Part shown: positions 48,649 through 57,383 of the stretch, piece by piece
Position numbering within the stretch: position 1 is the stretch's first letter
How the letters are laid out: every line of letters begins with the position of its first letter
Origin: Pseudovibrio brasiliensis
GTDB lineage: Bacteria > Pseudomonadota > Alphaproteobacteria > Rhizobiales > Stappiaceae
DNA length: 64,000 bases
Assembly (NCBI RefSeq): GCF_018282095.1
Contig: NZ_CP074127.1
Location: forward strand, 372,001 to 436,000
Direction of reading: 5' to 3'
Translations under genes and position numbers: made by a program
The notes under the pieces: generated by a model
Told to the model about the DNA's origin: nothing
The model's database searches: none
What the model saw: the letters and a program-made list of their open reading frames with translations, nothing else

Positions 48649-49377
48649 CTAATCGGCAATCTCAAAGACTTCGCCCGAGTTCAGGTCCTTGATCATATCA
48701 ATCGCATCCCCACTCCAGTGGTAACTGAAATGACGCGCCTGAATAGGAGCCTCCATCACATCCGGATAGAAGGCCGCGATGCACATGCCACCTTCATCGC
48801 GCACACTAGGGTAGAGAATGCCGTCACCGCCATCTTCCAGCAGCTTGCGGGCAAAATTTTGGGAGGCGGAGTAATCATCGGGATGCAGAAGCATATCAAA
48901 ACGGGGATCGGTCACATCCGCTAGTTTTGCATCCACGCTGCCAATTAGCTCACGCATCTGCGCAATCCAACCGGGAGCCTCCTGTGTGGCTGCATAAAAG
49001 TTGCCGGTGTGGTGGACGGTTTCAAAGAGTGCTGTTTCAAAGGACTTGGCTGCGTAAAACGCGCCATACGTGCCATCATGAAAGCGCCCTGCTCTGTCTG
49101 GAGAGGCATGGGTGAACGGAGCCATCAGGTAGGAGGCACCAATTCCATTCACGCGGCGCTCCACGGGCACAAGATCCAGATTGCCGATGGTCACTGCAAG
49201 GCGTGGGTTTGTGCGGCTTTCAGCTGCGGCCAGCAACTCCCAGTCTGCCGGATCAGCAATGTCTTCAAACAAATCTATGGGTGGGTAAGCCGAGTTGACC
49301 AGACGATAATATTGGGGCCAGCTGACATGTGTTTCTGGAGCTTTCAGGTCCGTCTCCACCAGAGTTAACGTGGTCAC
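48649..49377 (-). CDS. RES domain toxin
   Basis: 242 residues. RES family features: YYRLVNSAY with R25, YGAFYAAKSFETALFETVHH (104-123) with the conserved Tyr and Glu residues, and DGILYPSVRD (185-194) with S191. RES toxins degrade or modify NAD+ when not neutralised. Its start overlaps the antitoxin stop by 4 bp, the usual antitoxin-first order, so both come from one autoregulated promoter. Confidence 0.88.
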   Translation of the reverse strand: MTTLTLVETDLKAPETHVSWPQYYRLVNSAYPPIDLFEDIADPADWELLAAAESRTNPRLAVTIGNLDLVPVERRVNGIGASYLMAPFTHASPDRAGRFHDGTYGAFYAAKSFETALFETVHHTGNFYAATQEAPGWIAQMRELIGSVDAKLADVTDPRFDMLLHPDDYSASQNFARKLLEDGGDGILYPSVRDEGGMCIAAFYPDVMEAPIQARHFSYHWSGDAIDMIKDLNSGEVFEIAD

Positions 49378-49799
49378 CAGTTGCCTCGCTGCGCATCAAG
49401 ATATCTGCGCACGCGCATCAAATCAGTCAACTGCCCGCCCAGCATAATCTCAAGAGCAGTCTTGCCGCCGAAATCCGTGTTGGGCCGCTTTACCCAGCCA
49501 TACCCGCGGTTCGGATCGCTGAACAACAAGCGCAGGGCTTTATGAATGCCGAGAAGGTTGGAAAGTCGCGCGGCAAGGTCCACACTCACGCGGCCATAAT
49601 GTTTGGTCTTCCAGCGTTGATAGGTACGCTTGGCAATATCGCCCAGCAACAAAGTGGCCTGCTCATCGGTCAACTGCCAGCGATCAAACAAGTTGATCAC
49701 CGCCCGCTGCATGGCATGGACTTCTTCCTCCGTAAACTTAGGCCCCCCAGGCGCCAAAGGCTGCTCAATCTTGCGAAGACTAGGCATCGTCCCTCTCAT
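49374..49799 (-). CDS. Xre/MbcA/ParS-family antitoxin
   Basis: 141 residues (ATG 49799; ATG 49787 behind GAGAGG is an equally plausible start). An N-terminal helix-turn-helix (about 40-85: WQLTDEQATLLLGDIAKRTYQRWKT) is followed by the MbcA/ParS C-terminal domain (DLAARLSNLLGIHKALRLLF and WVKRPNTDFGGKTALEIMLGG) that blocks the RES active site. It should bind the palindrome over its own promoter. Confidence 0.9.
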   Translation of the reverse strand: MRGTMPSLRKIEQPLAPGGPKFTEEEVHAMQRAVINLFDRWQLTDEQATLLLGDIAKRTYQRWKTKHYGRVSVDLAARLSNLLGIHKALRLLFSDPNRGYGWVKRPNTDFGGKTALEIMLGGQLTDLMRVRRYLDAQRGNW

Positions 49800-49821
49800 C
49801 CAACCAACAAAACACTGAATG

Positions 49822-49833
49822 TGCCATATGGCA
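49822..49833. promoter_or_regulatory. Toxin-antitoxin operator TGCCATATGGCA
   Basis: Perfect 12-bp palindrome directly downstream of the -10 element, over the expected start of transcription, 23 bp before the antitoxin ATG. The placement is that of an autorepressed toxin-antitoxin promoter. Confidence 0.6.
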
Positions 49834-49835
49834 TC

Positions 49836-49863
49836 ATATTATAATATTAGCGCCAAATGTCAA
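49836..49863 (-). promoter_or_regulatory. Sigma-70 promoter of the RES/Xre operon
   Basis: On the minus strand, TTGACA (49863-49858), a 16-bp spacer and TAATAT (49841-49836). The -35 is a full consensus match. The operator palindrome follows 2 bp later. Confidence 0.6.
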
Positions 49864-50050
49864 GATTTTGGATGCATTTTCGCGCGCAAGGCGATCTGCG
49901 ACAAAACCCTGAGTGGCATATTATTCAAGTACATCCTACTATACGCAAGAGCTAATATAAGGGTGGATGACCAAGCGTCCGCCTTGATGTGTGATGCTTG
50001 CAACTATAATTATCGATAAAAATACGAATAATTACAGTTGGGGTGGGGCC

Positions 50051-53000
50051 GTGACTTATAGATCTCGCAGTTTGAGCAGTGTTTCCATATTTACTCTCGT
50101 TTTAAGCAGTGTTTTGACTACGCCTTCCGCGGCGCAGACGGTGAACATCATCGTCCCCAACAGCGCTCCGAATGATGCGTCTCTTGATACTCAGGTCATT
50201 ACAGGGCCCATCACGGAACACTCTGATGATTTGCAGATCACAGTCACGGGTGGCAACGCGTTGGGCAGCAATGCAACAGCTGAGATTATCATCCGCGGTA
50301 TTAAGGATGAGATCAAGCAGGATAACTCAGGAAGCATACGTGTTGAGGTTAGCGGTGGAACGGCTGGTAGTACCGCAAGCTCAGGCACAAATGCAACCGC
50401 AGATGTCACGATTGACGGCATTGAAGGCACAATTGAGAGAGACAATGTCGGCTCAATTACTGCCAAAGGCGTAAGTAAGACTGCAATTACGTCTGGCAGT
50501 GGACACGCCAGCGTAAAGGTGAACGTTAAGGCAGTTGATGACAGGATCCTCGGAGATAATCTGGGGCACCTGTCCAGCTACGCAGAAGCTGGAGAAGCCA
50601 CAGCTCTTGGCAGCGGCAACGCTGATGCAAGTGTCGAAGGTTTTGGCACCTACCTCGATGTTCATGGCGATAATGTAGGTACCATCAAAGCAGAAGGATA
50701 CGCCGGCACCGCGAAAAGTGGTACAGGTTTCGCCTACGCAGATGCAGACATCACTGGCATCGACAACGATCTTGAAGGCGAGAATAAGGGCCTGATTCAG
50801 ATTATTGCCAAAGGTGGGCAATCGCGGGCGGATGGTACAGAAAAAGCAGATTCTGAAACCCTTGCGATTGGCGTGAAAGGGTATGCGGAAGCGAACAGCG
50901 GTACTATCCTTGTTGATGCTGATAACAGAAATGCCACAGCAACCTCCACAGGTGGAGCTGCCGAAGCCGCAGCTGATGCCTATGGTATCCATGAAGATCT
51001 TCGGGGGAGCAACACAGGCCGGATTGATGTGATTTCAAGTGCCGGTCAGTCAGAGACTGTTGGCAACGGTACCGCAAATTCTGCAACACTTGCAGCTGGT
51101 GTGAAGGGGTACATTGGTGCAAATAGCGGTCTCGTTTTTGTGAGGGCTGCCGGACAAGATGCCAAAGCGACCTCGGAAAACGGAACCGCCGATGCATCTG
51201 CGATCGCGTCAGGCACGAAATCTAACCTGAATGCCGATAACACGGGTGAGATTGATGTACTCGCACGTGCCGGAACCGCTTCTGGCCTTCAAGCCAATGC
51301 GAATGCGACTGCGTTTGGCGTTGAAAATACGCTCCAAGGCAACAATTCAGGTGCAATTCATGTTGAAGCGTTTGCTGGAACTGCGGGGAGTGATGGAACC
51401 ATTGGCAGCGGGGCTGATGCAATTGCCATTGCTGTGGGCGTCAATAATTACATCAGAGGAAGTAACAGCGGCACTGTATATGCACGCGGTGTTGCTGGAA
51501 CCGCAACGACTGACGGGGCGCTTTCAGCTGAGGCCATAACAAATGTGTATGCCGTTAATAACGGGGTAGAAGGTGATAACACAGGCTCTCTGATTGCCAT
51601 CGGATACGGTGGCAAAGCTGAAGCGGAAGGGAGCGGAAACGCATCTTCATATACTCGTGTCATGGGTCTCTTTGGTCGCCTTGAGGGCTCCAACACAGGA
51701 ACAGTTTTCGCAGAAACACGAGGCGGGATCGCAACTGCTCATGGCTCAGGCAGTGCCAGTGCCTCAGCAGAGGCGATTGGTGTTTACCTTGGTATCAGAG
51801 ATACTGGCGCAAGTGAGCAGCCCGATAATCTGGGCGTTGTCAGAGCAATCGGTATTGGTGGAACTGCGAGTTCTGTTGGTGGCCCTGCCTATGGTTATGC
51901 AGACGTAACAGGTCTTGATGGTGCATTGGGTGGTGAAAACAAAGGCCTGATCGAAGTGCAGGCGGTTGGGACATCCGCAACAACGCAAGCGAATTTGACC
52001 GCAAAGGCTGAAGGCCTTGCCGTCGGGATCAAAGGGGATGCAGAAGCAAACAGCGGAACCATTTTTGTGCGTGCAACAGGCGGAGAAGCTAAGAGCGGTG
52101 ATGCTGCTCAAGCCAATGGTGGCGCACGCGCCTTCGGTATCGGCTATGTCGAAGGTACAACGCGCTATGGCATTGAAGGTGATTTCACCAACTCAAGCCT
52201 CATTGATGTAAAGGCGGTTGCCGGCACTGCAAACGGTGTTCAGGACAAAGCCATTGCATATGGTGTTGTGCTCAATGGGGCAGCGACGCTCGACAACAGT
52301 GGTTTGATCCTGGCATCCGCGACCGGTGGTGCGGGGTCTGAGGCGTATCAGGTGCATGCCGGGGCCAATGCGTTGACTGTAACGTCCTACGGTATTCTCT
52401 TCGGGGATGATATGGAGGAGAACTTCAGCGGTACCATTCAAGCCGATGGTCCGGCCAATGTGACCTTTGACAGTGCCACCCTTCACGTCCACCATTCCAA
52501 CACCACAAAGGTCAACGAGGCCTATGAACTGCCGGATCTTGTGGCCGGTAAGGATGTTCAGCAGTTCACCACGCTCAATACGGATGGCATTGTTGGCTAC
52601 GGTTGGGGCGCAGAGATTGTTGAGAGCAGCTGGAACACCAAGGATCAGCAGATCATCTTCAGATACGCGCCGAAGGTCTCCAGCCCACAGTTGGTTGCGC
52701 AGCAACAGCGCGGTGTGATTGATGCGACGCAGCGGGTTGGTGCACGGTTGCTGAGTGATCTGATGCTTGGGCAGGAAGCTGCCGAGAGTGAGGGCCTGCT
52801 GCTTTCCTATGACGGACAGCCGACATCAGACGCGGCAAAGGCTGTTGCGGATATGGCAGATGTGAAACAGCCAGTTGATCAGTATGGCGTGTTCTACGCA
52901 GCTCCTCTGCATCTTTACCAGAGCAATGGTTTTGAGGAGCTCGGTTACTCTGCCCACACAACCGGCGTTCTGACAGGCTACAACCGTGTAATCTCTCCTG

Positions 53001-53683
53001 AACTGATTATCGGCGCCAACGCTTTTTATGGTCACAGCTCATTGGAGTTTGATGGCGTTTATGATCAGGCCAAAGAGAGCGTAGACACCTACGGGTTTGG
53101 CGTTCAAGGCGCGTACCGCATGGATGATGTGCTCTTCAGTACGCAGAGTACCTTCTATCACACCAGCAACACCTACAAGGACAGCTCTGTTCAAGCCAAA
53201 GAGAGCTATACCAGCCAGAACCTGCTGACCCGTGTTGCTGCCAAGTACATCTGGGAGCATGGCATCAACACCTTCACACCGGAGGTTGGCCTGAGCCATC
53301 TCTGGCACTCTCGCGGGGCATTCTCTGTCGATAATCAGAATGCGCCGGATGTTCGCTATGATGCGGTCAACAACCACCAGTTCTCCGTTGATGCATCCCT
53401 AGGCTGGACGGGCACCTATGAGCTCGAAGAAGGTGAGTTGAAGGCCAATGCGCGCGCTGGCCTGCGTCAGATCCTGGGTGATGGTGGTTTTGAAGATATC
53501 CTGCGATCCGGTGCAAACGGCGTTGCTTATGTGACCAACGATAGTGATCAGACATTGGCCCGCGTCTCAGCCTCACTGGACTACACCAAAGGCAACTTCG
53601 GGGCATCTGTTGGTGTGCTCGGTGAGTACGGCGAAAACACACGTGATACGGCGTTCTTTGGCCGTGTTTCCTACAAGTTCTGA
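50051..53683 (+). CDS. Type V autotransporter with Gly/Ala-rich repeats
   Basis: 1210 residues from GTG 50051, which follows GGGGTGGGG; the frame opens earlier at GTG 49991 without support. Signal peptide ends SAAQ near 30. The passenger (about 30-830) holds many repeats of about 50 residues built on the pattern D/SNTGxIxVxAxxGxAxxxGxxxAxAxAxGVxxxLxGxN, an Ala/Gly/Thr-rich beta-helix. A junction lies near 830-900 and the beta barrel covers about 930-1210, ending FFGRVSYKF with the terminal Phe needed for BamA. No protease or lipase motif is seen; adhesion is a reasonable guess. Own transcription unit. Confidence 0.88.
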   Translation: MTYRSRSLSSVSIFTLVLSSVLTTPSAAQTVNIIVPNSAPNDASLDTQVITGPITEHSDDLQITVTGGNALGSNATAEIIIRGIKDEIKQDNSGSIRVEVSGGTAGSTASSGTNATADVTIDGIEGTIERDNVGSITAKGVSKTAITSGSGHASVKVNVKAVDDRILGDNLGHLSSYAEAGEATALGSGNADASVEGFGTYLDVHGDNVGTIKAEGYAGTAKSGTGFAYADADITGIDNDLEGENKGLIQIIAKGGQSRADGTEKADSETLAIGVKGYAEANSGTILVDADNRNATATSTGGAAEAAADAYGIHEDLRGSNTGRIDVISSAGQSETVGNGTANSATLAAGVKGYIGANSGLVFVRAAGQDAKATSENGTADASAIASGTKSNLNADNTGEIDVLARAGTASGLQANANATAFGVENTLQGNNSGAIHVEAFAGTAGSDGTIGSGADAIAIAVGVNNYIRGSNSGTVYARGVAGTATTDGALSAEAITNVYAVNNGVEGDNTGSLIAIGYGGKAEAEGSGNASSYTRVMGLFGRLEGSNTGTVFAETRGGIATAHGSGSASASAEAIGVYLGIRDTGASEQPDNLGVVRAIGIGGTASSVGGPAYGYADVTGLDGALGGENKGLIEVQAVGTSATTQANLTAKAEGLAVGIKGDAEANSGTIFVRATGGEAKSGDAAQANGGARAFGIGYVEGTTRYGIEGDFTNSSLIDVKAVAGTANGVQDKAIAYGVVLNGAATLDNSGLILASATGGAGSEAYQVHAGANALTVTSYGILFGDDMEENFSGTIQADGPANVTFDSATLHVHHSNTTKVNEAYELPDLVAGKDVQQFTTLNTDGIVGYGWGAEIVESSWNTKDQQIIFRYAPKVSSPQLVAQQQRGVIDATQRVGARLLSDLMLGQEAAESEGLLLSYDGQPTSDAAKAVADMADVKQPVDQYGVFYAAPLHLYQSNGFEELGYSAHTTGVLTGYNRVISPELIIGANAFYGHSSLEFDGVYDQAKESVDTYGFGVQGAYRMDDVLFSTQSTFYHTSNTYKDSSVQAKESYTSQNLLTRVAAKYIWEHGINTFTPEVGLSHLWHSRGAFSVDNQNAPDVRYDAVNNHQFSVDASLGWTGTYELEEGELKANARAGLRQILGDGGFEDILRSGANGVAYVTNDSDQTLARVSASLDYTKGNFGASVGVLGEYGENTRDTAFFGRVSYKF

Positions 53684-53690
53684 TTACCGC

Positions 53691-53733
53691 AAAACAAAAG
53701 CATGCTGGAGCTTGGCTTGGGGCTCCAGCATGC
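53691..53733 (-). terminator. Strong terminator shared by convergent genes
   Basis: GCATGCTGGAGC (53700-53711) pairs perfectly with GCTCCAGCATGC (53722-53733). The T-rich tail TTTTGTTTT lies on the minus strand, so it serves the YcnI-like gene best; it also ends the autotransporter message 17 bp after its stop. Confidence 0.8.
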
Positions 53734-53809
53734 GGCTGGGGAAAGGCTTAACGCGACTGCCCGGGCCTGTTCCGCCAGCGGTGTGGTCCGGCTATGAAAG
53801 CCTATCGGT

Positions 53810-54340
53810 TTAGTGTGAATGCTCGGATGGTTTGGTCAGGTGCACACCTGGGGCTGGGCGTTTCAGGTCGTGGCTGTTCTGACCCTCGGCTGGGAGTTCG
53901 ACCCATGCGTTTTCGCCATCAGCGCATTCCTGCGTGGTTTTGAAGTAGAGCGTCTGGCCGGGCGCCAGTGTTTTGTGCAGTTTGCCGCGGAAGACGAATT
54001 CGTCATAGTGCTCGTGCTGCAAGGTGCCGGTCCAGGTGATCTGCTTGACGCCTTCCTTGAGAGTTCTGCCGTAGTACTCGTAGCTTTTGGCATAAGGACC
54101 GGTTTGGGTTTCCAGCTTCCATCCGGCTTTGGGCATTGGTTTGACCGAAACTACACCCTCCGGAATTTCAACGCGTACCTTGAGGGTCGCCTGTCCATCG
54201 CAGCCATGGCCTATACGGATAATGCCTTTGTAGGTGCTGCCAACTTCTGCCTCTTTTTGCTCCAGCGTTGCGTGCGCAGAAGCGCTGGAAGCTACCGCCA
54301 GCAGTGAGAGCGAAAGCACTGATAAAAATAGAGTTTTCAT
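53810..54340 (-). CDS. YcnI/DUF1775 family copper-binding protein
   Basis: 176 residues from ATG 54340; the frame runs further to 54388 without a signal sequence. Signal peptide MKTLFLSVLSLSLLAVASSASA is followed by HATLEQKEAEVGSTYKG, so processing would expose an N-terminal histidine able to form the single-His copper brace described for YcnI. C-terminal His-rich tail KPSEHSH. Copper-handling partners (CopC, CopD, PCu(A)C) are not adjacent, so this is an orphan copy. Confidence 0.85.
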   Translation of the reverse strand: MKTLFLSVLSLSLLAVASSASAHATLEQKEAEVGSTYKGIIRIGHGCDGQATLKVRVEIPEGVVSVKPMPKAGWKLETQTGPYAKSYEYYGRTLKEGVKQITWTGTLQHEHYDEFVFRGKLHKTLAPGQTLYFKTTQECADGENAWVELPAEGQNSHDLKRPAPGVHLTKPSEHSH

Positions 54341-54508
54341 AGGATACTCGTTCCTGTTTAAAGCGTGGCTCTGACATGTGGAAGACACAGCAAACCTCCT
54401 TCGCGCATCTCCTGTGGCTGGACTGGCTGAGGAAACTGCGCGTTGAATGCTTTCTGAAAAGGGATGTCAGAAGCAGATCAATTATTGTTTTGGTTACAAA
54501 GCTTCGGC

Positions 54509-55798
54509 TTAGGCCAATGACTTCACATATTTGGCCCCTTTCCGGCCTGCACTCAGGTAGAGAGGCAGTGTTGGGGCAAACAGGTATTTGCCGAGGAGAG
54601 CCATGAACTTACCGGCTTTCTCCGGGGAGCCCACGTTAAAGAGCGGATTGGGCGCGTACTCCAGCACGTTCTGTTCAATGTGAGCGGCGACATCCACGCC
54701 ATACACATCGCGGACTGCCTTCAGGGCGACCTCGTAGGAGCCGATGGCCGGGCCTGCGCTGTAAAACTTGCCATCAACAGCCACCTCTGTTCCGCTGGAT
54801 TTGGCACCGAGCTTATCCAGCAAAGGGGTGTGGTGATAATTGGATGTAGCTGTTTTGCCTTCTAAAATGCCAGCTGCCGCATACACCAATGTACCTGCGC
54901 AGACGGAAATCATGCCTTTTGCAGCTGGTTCCTGTCTTCTAATGAAATCCAGCAGTTCCTTGTCTTTTAGCAGCAAGGGTTGCGTTGCGCCCTGAATGAC
55001 GAAGTCAACCTGAGGACATTCGGCGAAGGTTGAGGTTGGTATGATCTTCGGGCCAAGCAAACACTGAACTGGCGTTTTGTCATGGGAGACCACGTGAAGT
55101 GTTGAGTTGGGGAACGCGCTCAGAACTTCGACTGCCCCCAGGAAGTCTGGCAAATAACAACCTGAGGGCAGTGCCACAGCGATGGTTGGAGCATCGCATG
55201 CAGCCAGATCCACTGGATCCTTTGGGGTGTTTCCAGAGAACTGGCAGTGCGGGTCGTATTCCAAAGTAAGTTCGGCAAACTTGGCAAAGCGGGTGCCGCG
55301 CAGTTTTTCCAACACGATGAACGCAGCTTCGATCATACCGGTGGAATGACCTGCGGTGTGGAACTTGCCATCCACCACAGCCTTGCGCTCAAACACAGGC
55401 TTTGCGCCGTATTCCGCTAGCAGTTTTGTGCCCTCATCATCAGCTGTTGCGGCTTTCCCTTCCAATACATCAGCCTTGGCAAGGGCTAATACACCACCGC
55501 TGGAGGCAACCACATATGCCACGCGCGCGCACTGCTCTGCCAGAAAGGCATGGAGTGCCGGATCATCCTGAGCTGCACTCGGAATATCCGGAATGACCAG
55601 AACATCCAGCGGCGTGCAGTCCGTAAAATCAGCGTTTGGCACAAGGGTCAGGCCATGCTGACCAGTTACTGGTGTTGTGGTGGCGCCAATGATCACAGGG
55701 CGATTGAGCGGATTGATACCCAGAACGGCCTGCATCTCGCCAAGTTCGGATTCATTGAACCCGGGCATTGCGATATAACCGATACGGTAGCGTTTCAT
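54509..55798 (-). CDS. Tandem DJ-1/PfpI protein, first half lacking the nucleophile
   Basis: 429 residues from ATG 55798, 8 nt after AGGAG. Two DJ-1/PfpI domains: residues 1-180 and 205-390. The second has the nucleophile elbow ISVCAGTLVYAAAGILEGKTAT with C300, as in isonitrile hydratase-like enzymes. The first has VVASSGGVLALAKADVLEGKAAT, serine at 99-100 where cysteine belongs, so it is probably a non-catalytic partner. A 40-residue tail follows. A TetR regulator diverges 94 bp away and probably controls it. Reaction unknown: isonitrile hydration, glyoxalase or deglycase activity are family options. Confidence 0.82.
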   Translation of the reverse strand: MKRYRIGYIAMPGFNESELGEMQAVLGINPLNRPVIIGATTTPVTGQHGLTLVPNADFTDCTPLDVLVIPDIPSAAQDDPALHAFLAEQCARVAYVVASSGGVLALAKADVLEGKAATADDEGTKLLAEYGAKPVFERKAVVDGKFHTAGHSTGMIEAAFIVLEKLRGTRFAKFAELTLEYDPHCQFSGNTPKDPVDLAACDAPTIAVALPSGCYLPDFLGAVEVLSAFPNSTLHVVSHDKTPVQCLLGPKIIPTSTFAECPQVDFVIQGATQPLLLKDKELLDFIRRQEPAAKGMISVCAGTLVYAAAGILEGKTATSNYHHTPLLDKLGAKSSGTEVAVDGKFYSAGPAIGSYEVALKAVRDVYGVDVAAHIEQNVLEYAPNPLFNVGSPEKAGKFMALLGKYLFAPTLPLYLSAGRKGAKYVKSLA

Positions 55799-55855
55799 GG
55801 GCACTCTCCTTTTTCTTCGGTTGGGCGAGCCCATCCAAAGATTCTTGTCACTTAG

Positions 55856-55893
55856 TTTTGACAAATTATATAAAAAATGTAAAAAGAGTCAAA
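55856..55893. promoter_or_regulatory. Spaced inverted repeat in the DJ-1/TetR divergent region
   Basis: TTTTGAC (55856-55862) and GTCAAA (55888-55893) are inverted across 25 AT-rich bases, the second touching the TetR ATG. It could be an autoregulatory site, but the wide spacing makes this uncertain. Confidence 0.25.
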
Positions 55894-56441
55894 TGGCATC
55901 AATGATCAATCATATGCCCGTGGTCGAGCTGCTCAGCCACTACGGGATTCAGAAAGCAACCATGGGTAATCTGGCAGAGGCTGTCGGGTGCACACGGCAG
56001 ACGCTGTACAACCGGTTCAAAACCAAGGACCGTGTACGCGACTGGGCGCTGCTGGAATATATGACCGAGGTGAATGAGGCCGCGATTGCCGTGTTGGATA
56101 ACGCGCCAGCAGACGCGCCGTTGGGAGCTGTGCTGGAAGCGTTCGAGCGCTGGGGTGGTGATCAGGTTGCCATGGTGCGCGGCTCACCCCATGGTGTGGA
56201 CATTCTGGAAGGTGGCATGCAGCTGATCGCCTGCAAGACAGAAACGCCTATCGATCGCTTCGAGCAACGCTTAGAAAAATTCATCGAAAGCAGGCGTCTC
56301 TCCCCTACTCCGGCGGAGACAACCATGGTGTTGGTGATGGCGGCCAAAGGGGTATTTGTCTCCTGCGCGGACGCGAAAGACTACTCGGAAAAAATGGAGG
56401 CGGTGGTCAAAGCTTTGCTCGGAGCAGTACAGACTGTGTAA
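55893..56441 (+). CDS. TetR family regulator
   Basis: 182 residues from ATG 55893; the frame stays open to 55797 but that part overlaps the neighbouring gene start. Helix-turn-helix at about 18-45 (KATMGNLAEAVGCTRQTLYNRFKTKDRV). The C-terminal ligand domain shows no recognisable subgroup. Divergent from the tandem DJ-1 gene, its probable target. Confidence 0.85.
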   Translation: MASMINHMPVVELLSHYGIQKATMGNLAEAVGCTRQTLYNRFKTKDRVRDWALLEYMTEVNEAAIAVLDNAPADAPLGAVLEAFERWGGDQVAMVRGSPHGVDILEGGMQLIACKTETPIDRFEQRLEKFIESRRLSPTPAETTMVLVMAAKGVFVSCADAKDYSEKMEAVVKALLGAVQTV

Positions 56442-56553
56442 GCGGCGTTAATTTCACATAGGAACGCACGAAAAACCAAAAGAACGCAAATCTACGCACA
56501 TTTCAACGCCAACAGAAACGGCGAACTTTATGCCCCCTTCAGCAAGTGGCATT

Positions 56554-56592
56554 AAAAAAGCCGATGCAGAGCATAAGTCTGCACCGGCTTTT
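56554..56592 (-). terminator. Terminator of the NemR-Ohr-MDR-DJ-1 operon
   Basis: On the minus strand GCCGGTGCAGA pairs with TCTGCATCGGC (two mismatched bases in mid-stem), ending in TTTTTT. It lies about 20 bp after the last stop; TTTT on the plus strand may also help end the TetR message. Confidence 0.8.
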
Positions 56593-56613
56593 GATCTGTT
56601 TGGGTCTGCCGGG

Positions 56614-57291
56614 TTAGCGTAGGCGGGCCAGAACGGCGTTGGCTGCTGCTTCTGAGGATGCCGGGTTCTGACCGGAGATGAGATTGCCATCTTCCAGAAT
56701 GAAGGAGCCCCAGTCCGGGCCTTTCTCATAGATCGCGCCTTTTTCCTGCAAGGCATCTTCCACCAGCAGCGGCACAACATCTGTCAGCTGAACAGCATCT
56801 TCTTCTGTGTTGGAAAAGCCGGTGACCTTTTTGCCCTTCACCAGAGCGGAGCCATCCGCAGCCTTAGCGTTGACCAATGCGGCAGAGGCATGACAGACAA
56901 CGCCAACGGGCTTGTTCGCAGAGTTCAGCTGCTCAATCAATGAGATAGAGGCAGTATTGTCCACCAGATCCCAAAGCGGGCCATGACCGCCCGGATAGAA
57001 TACGGCATCAAATGCATCCGCGGAGACGCTTTCCAGCTTCACAGTGTTTGCCAATGCTTCATTGGCGGCGCGGTCTGCTTTGAAGCGGTCAGTGGCTGGT
57101 GTCTGGAAGTCCGGCAGGTCGCTTTTTGGGTCCAGCGGTGGCTGGCCACCAGCAGGAGATGCCAGAGTGATTGTCGCGCCAGCGTCTTTGAAGACGTAAT
57201 AAGGTGCCGCGAGTTCTTCCAGCCAGAAGCCGGTTTTCTCGCCTGTGTTGCCCAGCTTGTCGTGGGATGTGAGGACCATAAGCACGTTCAT
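56614..57291 (-). CDS. DJ-1/PfpI family protein (Hsp31-like glyoxalase/chaperone type)
   Basis: 225 residues. Nucleophile elbow GVVCHASAAL with C133-H134; GEKTGFWLEELAAPYYVF near 17-34 carries the conserved Glu; FYPGGHGPLWDL near 98-109. This resembles the Hsp31/HchA and glyoxalase III-like group that handles methylglyoxal and related electrophiles. Last gene of the operon headed by a NemR-like repressor, in line with aldehyde or quinone defence. Confidence 0.87.
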   Translation of the reverse strand: MNVLMVLTSHDKLGNTGEKTGFWLEELAAPYYVFKDAGATITLASPAGGQPPLDPKSDLPDFQTPATDRFKADRAANEALANTVKLESVSADAFDAVFYPGGHGPLWDLVDNTASISLIEQLNSANKPVGVVCHASAALVNAKAADGSALVKGKKVTGFSNTEEDAVQLTDVVPLLVEDALQEKGAIYEKGPDWGSFILEDGNLISGQNPASSEAAANAVLARLR

Positions 57292-57383
57292 TGTGATCTA
57301 CCTTTCAGCAGGCATAGGGGGAGTAGCCACCAGTGCCCTAAGGCACTGATGTTGGTGTTATTTTTGTTGTTCTCGTTTAGAGG

